Shown: one piece after another, positions 16,554-23,880 of the stretch
Layout: every line of letters starts with the position of its first letter
Position numbering within the stretch: position 1 is the stretch's first letter
Source: Chara braunii
Taxonomy: Eukaryota > Streptophyta > Charophyceae > Charales > Characeae
Length of the DNA: 23,880 nt
Assembly (NCBI GenBank): GCA_003427395.1
Contig: BFEA01000576.1
Span: 974,707 to 998,586 of the forward strand
Direction: 5' to 3'
Notes under the pieces: model-generated
Database searches by the model: none
Told to the model about the DNA's origin: nothing
Seen by the model: the letters and a program-made list of their open reading frames with translations, nothing else
Made by a program: the position numbers and the translations under genes

Positions 16554-16663
16554 CAAACGGCGGAGATCCGTATTGAGCCGAGGGTGACAAACTTGCCGAA
16601 TTTTTGAGAGGTGACCACGTAGCTGCCGCAACTATAAGTCAAAAACCCGCTCCGCGATAAAAC

Positions 16664-17359
16664 TCATGGCGAGGTCGGAGAGGAGGATGAGGGACAGGAG
16701 GAGGGAGAAAGAGGATATAGGGTTAGATCGTCGTCGTTTTCCTCGCTTTCCGAGGAAGAAGAGGGAGGAAGATCGGAAGGAGGAAGGAGACGGAGGTAGG
16801 AGGTATGTCGGACGATGGGGACGGGCCTATGGCTGGCACTAGCCTCTGGTGCGATGCGCACCGTGTTGGCGCTGTTGGGTCTGAGTTCGGTAACGTGAAA
16901 ACAGCCAGAGAACTTGGGAGCGAGGTTCCGGTCGCGTGCACATTTACGTACCTGCACTAGGTCCCCCAATTTATATTGGTACTGGGGCCCAGCATTCCCG
17001 TTCCGAGCCTCATAGCTGCGGACCTGTCTACGATGGGCCAGTTCGGTCATCCTTTGCCTTTTCTGGGCTAGCTTTGGAACGGTCCGTTCTATTAAGTCGG
17101 CGTACCTCTTGGCCTTGGCTTTGAGGGCCGCACGCGTGTCTCTGCCCCCTGCTTCGACAATTTTCGAGTTACCCAAGTAATCGACATAGGGGAGGCTATT
17201 AGTTCGAAGCTGAAAGGGGGTGAACCCCATGGATTCGTGAGGGGTGGCCCGGTGGATCCCAACGATCTGATATACAATTTCGGGCCAAAGACGCGTGTAG
17301 TGTGCCGCTAAGTTCCTGCGAAGGGCGGTTTTGATCATACGGTTGGCATTCTCGGCCAA
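16664..17359 (-). pseudogene. Gypsy integrase, C-terminal part
   Basis: The open frame carries RHTAPHVSQSNGLAENANR (its 5' end just above 17359), where AEN supplies the Glu of the DDE triad. IHRATPHESMGFTPFQL, the conserved helix of retroviral-type integrases, and a long basic helix follow. An SH3-like C-terminal domain with a GPY/F-type segment (KLGDLVQVRK, LAPKFSGCFHV, IVRHTSYLRLLPP) comes next. It ends in a Ser-rich acidic tail. No chromodomain follows. It is in a different frame from the N-terminal integrase part: the two join near 17400 across a deletion that removed about 40 residues including the second Asp. Confidence 0.85.
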
Positions 17360-17930
17360 CCCGTTCGACTGAGATACGTGGGGTGCCGTATGTCGGAGCG
17401 TGACGCCCCTTCGTGCAAGTACGTGGCTATTTCTGCGGCCTTTCGGGTCTTACAGGAATAGACTTCGATGTACTTTGAAAAGTGGTCAATCAATACTAAT
17501 AAAATAGAATATTCACAGCGGTTTGGGCCAGGTGGCACGTCAATATCTGTCGTGTCCATACTGACTCGCTGGAAAGGATGTTCCACTTCCGTTGGTACGA
17601 TCGTGTTTGGTCCCCGTATAGGGGCGCGATCAGCGACACAGACCAGACAATTAGCGACAATGTATTTGACATCATCTCGTTTATTGGACCAAAACCATCG
17701 ATTCTGGTCTACAGTTGCCTCCGTGATACGTATTGCGAAATGAGCGGTCTGTTCCCCGTGAGCAGATCGGATCCAATCGTATTTCTGGAAGGGATGAGGA
17801 ACTGTCAGTCATGAACCCGATCCGTCAGTTTTTTGCTTTTCCAAATGACCGTTCATCCATCGATAGTCCCGAGATCTCTCGGTCGCCCTACGTCTGTCGT
17901 GTTTGGTGAGGTGGCCCAATGATAATCCCG
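17335..17930 (-). pseudogene. Gypsy integrase, HHCC zinc domain and N-terminal catalytic core
   Basis: One frame broken by TGA 17811-17809. Upstream of the stop it reads GHLTKHDRR near the PHD junction. Downstream it has RSAHGEQTAHFA and VANCLVCVADRAP, the H-x5-H and C-x2-C of the integrase zinc domain. HPFQRVSMDTTDIDVPP then carries the first catalytic Asp, and LLVLIDHFSKYIEVY matches the next conserved core strand. The core then breaks: ATYLHEG runs straight into sequence that belongs about 40 residues further on, so the SDxGxxF segment with the second Asp is absent. Integrase would insert the cDNA into the genome; this copy cannot. Confidence 0.82.
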
Positions 17931-18308
17931 CTAATTTTGCCAACAAATTTTATCCGTCCAAACTTCCGCCCGTCGGTATTTTTCGTCGTATTCAGGACCG
18001 TCCGTACGGGCGGCCTCGAATCGAACCTCCGTGGGGAGTTTGTTCGTTCTACACAAGGGGCACTTCCATTTCTTACTATTCGTTCGATATCGTACGCAGG
18101 CCTCGTGCGCACGATTGACACACGTGGCACATTCTACCCAATCGACAAACCCAGTTTTGAAAGGATGACAGTCGACCCCATAAACCCATGCAATGCACGT
18201 GCAAAAATAACAGAATTTGTCGGGGAGGGTGGCAAAGAAAGTTGAGGAAGTAAGAGGGGCAGAATTAGTAGGAGAAGAAGGGGTAGTGAAGTCAGACGGG
18301 GTAGTCAT
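17931..18308 (-). CDS. PHD finger segment between RNase H and integrase
   Basis: 125 codons from ATG 18308-18306. After a Ser/Thr-rich start it has a Cys4-His-Cys3 PHD pattern: C33, C36, C60, C63, H68, C71, C83, C86, with the Trp two residues before the last Cys pair (KWKCPLC) and DWVECATC as in canonical fingers. PHD fingers commonly read histone H3 tails. It ends at TAG 17933-17931, and the integrase zinc domain continues in the next frame within a few codons, so this is most likely an internal domain of Pol split off by frameshift. Between RNase H (stop at 18442) and this ATG, stops occur in the frames I translated, so a separate small ORF is also possible. A PHD finger at this place is unusual for gypsy elements; targeting of integration to marked chromatin is my inference. 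Confidence 0.75.
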   Translation of the reverse strand: MTTPSDFTTPSSPTNSAPLTSSTFFATLPDKFCYFCTCIAWVYGVDCHPFKTGFVDWVECATCVNRAHEACVRYRTNSKKWKCPLCRTNKLPTEVRFEAARTDGPEYDEKYRRAEVWTDKICWQN

Positions 18309-18441
18309 GATGACAGAGGGGAAGAGACGGGTCTGAATTGTGGAGAGAGTAGAGTAGGCAAATTAATCCTTGTGTCACTTACTGCTTCGACAAAATCTCC
18401 ACTTAGCCGTACTGGGGTCCAATCTTCTGCTCGGGTTCGTT

Positions 18442-19218
18442 CTACGGAATCACCTCCTCATTCCTCGAAACTTTCTCAGGCCGATGCAGTCGTGTCAATC
18501 CATCCGCATTCCCATGTCTCTCGTGCTTCCGATGACGGATGTCAAAGTCCATGCTCTGCAGCACCATTGCCCATCGCCCAATCATGCCCGAGTAATCCTT
18601 CGACCTCTTCAGAGCCAACAGGGGCTCATGATCAGTCACCAGGGTGAATTTTCGCCCATATAGGTAAGCACGAAAGTGACTGATTCCCCAGAGAGCCGCA
18701 TAGCATTCTCCCGTCGGAGCGGCGTGGTTGCGCTTGCAGGCGGGTACTGATTTGGACGCATACTCCACCACACTCTCGAGTCCGCTTGGTCCCACCTGGG
18801 CAAGGATCGCCGAAATCGCCTCTGGCTGCCAGTCGGTGATGAGAACAAAAGGCTTTTCAGGATCCGGTCTTATAAGGACCGGAGCCGAAATGAGAGCAGC
18901 TTTGAGTTCGAAAAATGCTTGATCGCATTCCGGCGTCCAGATCAACGGTTGATCCTTGCCCAGGAGATTTGTGAGGGGCCCCGCAATTGCCGCGAAGCCC
19001 TTGATAAATCTTCGGTAATACGAAGCTAGGCCCAGAAAGGCGCGAACTCGCGTGATAGTGGTAGGCACTGGCGCGTCCCTGACAGCTGCCACCTTATGCG
19101 GTTCCGGTTGGAGTCCTTTGTCTGTCACCACGTGCCCCAGGAAGGAAATGGTGGCGAGGAAAAACTGACATTTCTCTAGCGCCACCTTGAAGCCTGCATC
19201 TCGTAACGCATGCAGTGC
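18442..19218 (-). pseudogene. Gypsy RT connection and RNase H
   Basis: Continues the RT frame after TAG 19221-19219 (HIE stop ALHALRDAGFKVALEKCQFF), which looks like CAG to TAG. It contains the RT thumb (FLGHVVTDKGLQPEP, LGLASYYRRFIKGFA) and a complete RNase H active site: D in LITDWQ, E in TGECYA, D in VTDHEPLL and D in GNADGLTR. RNase H degrades the RNA strand during reverse transcription. The frame ends at TAG 18444-18442 just after the domain. Confidence 0.9.
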
Positions 19219-19905
19219 CTATTCGATGTGCTGCACGTGTCCTTCGTAGGAACTCGAATAGACCAGGATGTCATCCATGTACACAATCACGCAGTAGTTG
19301 ATGATGCTTTGCGCCAAACGAGTCTTNCGCACGAAGTTCTGAAAAGCCATGTTCATGGCCCGCTGAAAGGTNGCAGGNGCNTTNCAGATACCCATCGGAN
19401 ATCGAATCCATTGCCACGTGCCCTCGAAAAGCACAAACGCTGTTTTCGGTCGATCTTCCTCTCGGACAAAAAGATGATGGAACCCATGGCGAACATCAAA
19501 CTTGCTGAAAAATCGAGCACTCCCAATCGCATCCAATAACTCATCAATCCGGGGGAGGGGATACTCAACTTTGATCGTGATGTCATTCAGCTTTCGATAA
19601 TCAATGCAAATGCGAATCCCCCCTGCCTTCTTGGGTACTATCACTACAGGAAAAGACCACGGTCCTATAGCGGGTTCGATCCATCCATTAGCTTCGAATT
19701 CCTTAATTCGCTGAAAGGCGGCTGCTCGTTGAGCTGGCGAGTATCGGTAGGGAACGCAGCTAATGGGTGGATGATTTCCCGTAAGAATGGCATGTTCAAT
19801 TACATTAGTTAACGCAATATCATTGTCGTGCACGCTCAGCACTTCTGCGTAACCATTTAATACACAGATTAGCGACTTCCGAAATTCCGCGGGAACCTGA
19901 CTGGG
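19219..19905 (-). pseudogene. Gypsy reverse transcriptase, palm and fingers
   Basis: Open from about 19905 through PAEFRKSLICVLNGYAEVLS, the usual segment before the fingers. VPKKAGGIRICIDYRKLN, FFSKFDVRHGFHH (first catalytic Asp) and the VYMDDILVYS active-site box follow. Several single N calls at 19327-19400 blur the segment between GTWQWIR and TFQRAMN. It ends at TAG 19221-19219 with RT sequence continuing in frame. It is shifted by one frame relative to the gag-protease-linker frame, probably at the G5 run near 19908-19912. Confidence 0.92.
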
Positions 19906-20603
19906 AGGGGGATCGTTGATTCCCCGGACATATTAAGGGGCATATCGATCCAATCAACCGGCCGTTCCCGCCGCTCATTGACACTGGAGAAAACGGAACT
20001 ACTGGTGCGAGCAGAAAAGACAGTTGCTATCATCTGGGACTCATCGGGGTTGATCATCTCCGTTTCTTTGGTTTCAGCGTCGGTCTCTGAACCAACCGAA
20101 GTCGGTTCCACAGTTAGTCCTGTTAGATCCGTCATTTCTTGCATCAGATTCGGCACATCACGTACCGGTGCTTCCGCGTCTTGTTTAATCAAGGCGATGA
20201 TGACTCTTGTCGTTAGCAATGATCGGGGTGGGAAAACAGAGATGTCCAAATACTGTTCCGTTTGTTGATAACGCGTTCGTAAGGAAAGAGTTCCCTCGTA
20301 CAAGGTGCAAGGGGGTTCCAAATCATCAGCCAGATCGGAGACTTGTAATATGGGTTCCCCGAGGAGGATAGAAGGACTGACCTGGGTTGTTAGAGGCGTG
20401 AATGTACTGTCTTCGGAATTCACGTGGAAGCTTCGAGCGGTGTTGGGGCACACTCGAAACTCTTCGGGGGTTTTATGTTCGAAAAGTTCGACCAGATGCT
20501 TCCATTCTTCTTTACTGGGCATCTCTTCTTCGTATTCTCGTTCCCTGATTCCCTCCCCCAGGCGTGAGGGGAAGCACTCCTCGGGATCAATGCCTCGGAT
20601 CAT
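19869..20603 (-). pseudogene. Linker between protease and RT of the gypsy Pol
   Basis: About 244 codons in the same frame as Gag and protease, acidic and of no recognised fold (LGEGIREREYEEEMPSKEEW, then Thr/Glu-rich sequence). Near the 3' end it shares sequence space with the RT frame, where the frame changes. It probably encoded the spacer before RT. No catalytic motif. Confidence 0.65.
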
Positions 20604-20609
20604 CCTTAT

Positions 20610-21194
20610 TTAGGGTGAGTTGGGAACCCGTTTTATTGTTCGGGTGGAAACCCGCAAGGGAACAGTCTGAGGTTTTCCCCCAGTTTGTGTGAGCACTAGT
20701 TGCTTTGAATTGAAATGCAGTCGTGCACCTACCGCCATCGCCCAAGGTAATCCCAACAGCACAGAATAGGAGCGTACATCTATTACGAGCGCGTTGACAA
20801 GGACGTGTACTCGTCCTACCTTTATAACCACGTTTTAGATAATACCTACGATATTCATTGCTTACTCGTTGGCAGAGACATAGTTGTCTTTTCCAGATTG
20901 AGGAAAAATAAATTCAAGTCGTCCCGTTTTTTTGACAGTATCTAACGATATGGCTACTGCAGAAGACCCTGTGTCGATGAGGGCGTTAAACGGCTTACCC
21001 CAAACTTCGCAGTCACATTCCGCACTTTTCCATAGTACTGGTCGAGCTCGTACGAAGTGATCTTTTTCTGCTAACGAGATGGCGGCTACGCATGCGGTTT
21101 CGGGTTCAGGTTCTTTTGTGTCTGGCTCGAGGGGTGCAACTTCCTCACCTCCTTCCTTCTTCTTCAACATCCGTTGTATGCGCTGATAGGTGAA
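20610..21194 (-). pseudogene. Gypsy aspartic protease
   Basis: One frame with stops TAA near 20862, TAA about 30 bp further on, and TAA at its end near 20610. GKPFNALIDTGSSAVAIS carries the DTGSS active-site motif of retroviral-type aspartic proteases. Downstream VLVNALVIDVRSYSVLLGLPWA matches the conserved C-terminal LLG-x-x-W segment of the fold. An acidic stretch (EPDTKEPEPE) precedes it. The enzyme would cut Gag-Pol into mature proteins. It is embedded between Gag and the linker without frameshift. Confidence 0.85.
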
Positions 21195-21824
21195 TCACTT
21201 TTGATTTTTCTGGCAATGTTGTAGAAGTTTATCGTTCGCCGCTTCAGATATGGTGAGCAGATGTCCTACTGGGATAGGTACACAAATATCTAATTGCTTG
21301 AGTGTTTTCAACACGTCAATATCTCCTGTCCGAAACTGCGGTCCGGGATTGGACTCGCGATCGACCCATTCGAGATCATCCTGGGCCGATTGGATCGCTC
21401 CGATCATTCCGGCGAGATGAAGGTACTCAAGGGGATCGACTATGTCAGCAGCGTCAGAGGAGGAAGTTCCAGATGTCGACGCCATTGTCGTCGAGGGGGA
21501 AGGTTGCTCAGGGGCGTATGCCACGAGTTCTTTTCCTGGGTCCGTATCCATCAGAGCGGCCACTCGTCCCTGATTAAGGGCGACGAGGGCCGCATCAAGG
21601 GGGGGCTGATTACGTTTCGGCTGCGGACAGTCCCGGGCAAAATGCCCGGGCTGTTTGCAGTTGAAACATTCGATCTTTCCTGCCGGATTAGCAAACTGGG
21701 GAAACTGAGGGGCAAATTCTGGAGCAGGCGGAGCAGGTAAGAGCGGAGGCGATGCAGGGGCAGGCCGAGCAGAAGCTGGGTTAGGCTTGATGAGCTTGCT
21801 CATTATTTGTTTCATTCGTTCCAT
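21195..21824 (-). pseudogene. Gypsy Gag, nucleocapsid part with CCHC zinc knuckle
   Basis: 209 codons from an ATG at 21824-21822 that is probably internal to Gag. A Pro/Ala-rich stretch (residues about 15-40) precedes CFNCKQPGHFARDC (C53, C56, H61, C66), the nucleic-acid-binding zinc knuckle. Ser-rich and acidic sequence follows, with a SDAADIVDPLEYLHLAGM segment. It is in the same frame as the upstream Gag (TAG at 21836-21834 between) and the downstream protease (TGA at 21197-21195), both probably C-to-T mutations. Confidence 0.85.
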
Positions 21825-21833
21825 ATGAGTGAC

Positions 21834-22271
21834 CTACATTTGGATCAGATTGCTCATCCATTCGGACTGCTTGGTAGTAGCCGTATGGATCATCTGGGCA
21901 AGGTGTAGATTGGTTATGGCTGGCGAGGGGGGTTCAGGCGAGATTCCGCTTCTAATTGTCGCGATCGAATGATTCACGGGGGGAGAGGAGGACGAAGCAG
22001 GCGGGCTGTCAGAAACGGTCCCGCCGGGAAGGTCATGGTCGGGGTGGGGATAAAACCGTTCAACCGCTTGTAGCCATGATCGCCTTTTGGCCGTTACATC
22101 CCGTATGGTATCTGTAATGTCCTCGTCTCCCTGGCTGATATATTTTTTTGTATCATCTAAGTCGAGCTCCAATGCTTTAGTAATGATAGCCGATAACTGG
22201 GTTATTTTCGGCGGAACGTTTTTCTGCAGCTTCCCTTTTAAGGTCGGACTTCGAAGGTGATCAATAAACAA
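21834..22271 (-). pseudogene. Gypsy Gag, middle part
   Basis: In frame with the Gag N-terminus across two TGA codons (22295-22293 and about 18 bp further on). FIDHLRSPTLKGKLQKNVP resembles the end of the Retrotrans_gag domain, followed by a Lys/Asp-rich helix and a Pro/Ser-rich linker. It ends at TAG 21836-21834 and coding continues after it. Structural protein of the virus-like particle. Confidence 0.75.
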
Positions 22272-22292
22272 ATCTCAGGCGGATTTCTCGTC

Positions 22293-22637
22293 TCACCCGG
22301 ATTTATCCAATATGGTTTGAAACCGATCAACGAAATCGGGTAACAGTTCCCCTGGTCCTTGGGGTCGATTTTTGAGTACGTACCAGGCGGCATCTTCACT
22401 AACCGTGTCGAATCGACCCAAGAATGCATGCTTAAAAGTCTCCCAATCTACCAATGTATGTTTTCTGAACCAGTCGTGTGATGTATTGCGAAGTAGTAAC
22501 GTCAGAACGCGAGGGAGATTGGTTGCACTGTAGTTTTGAGCTTCGACAGCTTCCAGCCAAGCCTCGGGATGGGTATGATTAGGGAAGAAGGGGAAGGGGG
22601 CAGGGATGCTAACGATCACCCTAGTACCGTCCACCAT
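22293..22637 (-). pseudogene. Gypsy Gag, N-terminal capsid-like part
   Basis: ATG at 22637-22635 is the first in frame, about 117 bp below the LTR edge. HPEAWLEAVEAQ, NTSHDWFRKH and WETFKHAFLGRF follow the W...F...F pattern of Retrotrans_gag domains, and PGELLPDFVDRFQTI the final helix. The frame closes at TGA 22295-22293 but Gag continues beyond. This start is likely the true Gag start. Confidence 0.82.
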
Positions 22638-22754
22638 TGGTATTGCTGGCGCAGCCGCACTAGACTGAGACCTGGTTACGGAGCGATCTCGACGAGCTAG
22701 TTGAGGGTCTCTCCTACCTCTCGCCAGTTCGACTTACTATCATCAGAACCGACA
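22638..22754 (-). other. Gypsy leader between 5' LTR and Gag
   Basis: 117 bp where the tRNA primer-binding site should lie. On the minus strand the first bases after the LTR edge are TGTCGGTTCTGATG. I do not recognise the usual plant initiator-Met primer complement TGGTATCAGAGC or another clear match. Confidence 0.5.
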
Positions 22755-23606
22755 TGTGTCGACTCCGATACCAACCTCACGCCCTGTGCTGTCTTCCGTT
22801 CAGAGTGTTGGCTGTGCGGAAAAGAGGCCTAGAAAAAACAGCAAGATGGGGTGTGCCAAGGATTTTTGGAAATTGAGTGTGGGGACACAGACAGAATTGA
22901 GATCCCCCGTGTTGGTTCGATGGAGCAAGTCGATTGTTTTCGCGAGTCGTGGAAGGTGCGCGCGAGCAAGGTGGGAAGGAGGGAAAAATCCAAATTCAAT
23001 CCAAAAAGTATTGCCGTGCCTCCCATCGGGCTACCGTCCGTCGTTTACAATAGAAAGGCTTGGGCACCCTTCGTGTATCTTGTTTCCGTATCAAGTCTCG
23101 TCGACGTTCACTGATTAGTTATGAGTCCGACGTGGATGGTCTCAGCCGTGTGGCTCTTTCTTTGTGCTCGTCTTCACTCCGTATTCGGTATTGAAAGCCT
23201 TTCGATTCGTAGTGATCGAAGCGCTGGCACTCAGTGCACAAGGTTCGAGGCCAATGAGGCGCCACTGCCGTCCACGGAATGACGATCAATTCGTTAAGGG
23301 GAGCAATATCGAGTAGGGTGGGAAGTGGGTATCGATAATGACAAAGCCCGCATCCACGAATCCAGAGCAACGATTTTCGGGAGGGAAGAAGTAGTGTCCG
23401 CCGATTCGTGCGACCGCTTCTCGTATGTCCCACTCGCAGACACGTGTCCTTTCCTCGCTGTAAGGAAAAGGTCGCGTTGGGATGGGAGATACGGGAGGCT
23501 GGCGCCCAGTCGGAGGGTACTCGTTGGTCCACATGTCAATCAATCACGAAATATCTTGAGACGTTATTAAAAAGCGATCCGCGCGTTCCTTAATCAATCT
23601 TTTTGA

Positions 23607-23687
<81 letters not shown>

Positions 23688-23880
23688 AAACACTGATCAA
23701 CTTGGTCACGCATATGGCTATGGGTCTGATTGGTTCAACATAACGTTGGTCCCTGAGCGCCTTGTTTCTTAGGGCTGCCTCGTGGCTAGGCTGCTGATGT
23801 CGTGCAGCATAAGGCAGATGACATGCGTAGTGCAAACAGAGCTACAGATCTAAACACTCTTGCATTCTCGAGCAAGATCC
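22755..23880 (-). repeat. 5' LTR of the gypsy element, partial
   Basis: Matches 11421-12643. Similarity to the other copy starts at TGTGTCG here and continues to the window end, so the LTR is incomplete. Divergence is uneven: 22772-23113 and 23687-23880 differ from the other LTR by about 5-7 %, while 23114-23588 has two substitutions in 475 bp. Confidence 0.88.
23610..23686. repeat. (GA)n microsatellite in the 5' LTR
   Basis: Uninterrupted GA run of 77 bp, homologous to the longer, gapped tract at 12268-12449. Confidence 0.98.

Larger units (their letters stand above)
11421..23880 (-). mobile_element. Large Ty3/gypsy-like LTR retrotransposon, degenerate, 5' LTR cut by the window end
   Basis: Reading right to left: 5' LTR (from beyond 23880 to 22755), short leader, Gag, CCHC, protease, RT, RNase H, PHD finger, integrase, extra ORFs, non-coding region, 3' LTR (to 11421). 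The order RT-RNase H-integrase defines Ty3/gypsy. The LTRs share at least 1.1 kb. On the plus strand they begin TGTG(A/T)CG, that is CA at the coding-strand end, as expected for LTRs. No clear tRNA primer-binding site or polypurine tract was recognised. The total exceeds 12.4 kb, large for this superfamily. Confidence 0.85.

Noticed and set aside
16185-16631. Extra ORF block as a retroviral envelope gene
   Set aside because: No signal peptide, transmembrane segment or cleavage site is visible; the position alone is not enough.
21294-21740. 148-codon plus-strand ORF
   Set aside because: Antisense shadow of the Gag CCHC region.
22730-22754. tRNA primer-binding site next to the 5' LTR
   Set aside because: No convincing complement to a tRNA 3' end starting with TGG at the LTR edge.

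Overview
The window is eukaryotic nuclear DNA made almost entirely of decayed retroelements. I recognise no host gene. A green-lineage genome fits best, most likely a charophyte alga such as Chara. This rests on a Penelope-like element whose GIY-YIG endonuclease lies N-terminal to the reverse transcriptase (an arrangement known from green algae, protists and invertebrates), plant-type LINE and Ty3/gypsy proteins, and a general resemblance to Chara transposon proteins. The species is an inference.

Layout. 1-1425: a (CT)n microsatellite, a diverged 161-bp tandem repeat and A-rich tracts. 1426-2060: two Nextera mate-pair junction adapters bracket a 377-bp block whose sequence recurs at 1877-2060 and 7037-7413, so this stretch is partly an assembly artefact. 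2097-6526 (+): a Penelope-like element with a CCHC zinc-knuckle/coiled-coil ORF1, then a GIY-YIG endonuclease followed by a reverse transcriptase, broken by in-frame stops and two frameshifts. A short tandem repeat and a further copy of the 5' block follow it. 7414-10274: AT-rich DNA with poly(T) tracts and a LINE 3'-end relic, no gene seen. 10275-11420 (-): a 5'-truncated LINE with the zinc-binding C-terminus of ORF2, a 3' UTR with three copies of a small stem-loop, and an A-rich tail. 11421-23880 (-): a very large Ty3/gypsy-like LTR retrotransposon, truncated by the window end.

The gypsy element reads from right to left: 5' LTR (22755 to beyond 23880), Gag, CCHC knuckle, aspartic protease, linker, reverse transcriptase, RNase H, a PHD finger, integrase, then a block of three to four unrecognised overlapping ORFs (16631-14706). 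After these comes a 2-kb promoter-like non-coding region and a 3' LTR (11421 to at least 12643). Gag through protease and linker lie in one reading frame with about seven nonsense codons and no frameshift. The integrase has lost the segment that carries its second catalytic Asp.

The most interesting signals are the Penelope-like element with permuted endonuclease and a gag-like ORF1, the PHD finger inside the gypsy Pol, the extra ORF block downstream of integrase, a precisely symmetric nested inverted repeat with CCAAT boxes, a mosaic of divergence between the two LTRs, and sequencing adapters left in the assembly.
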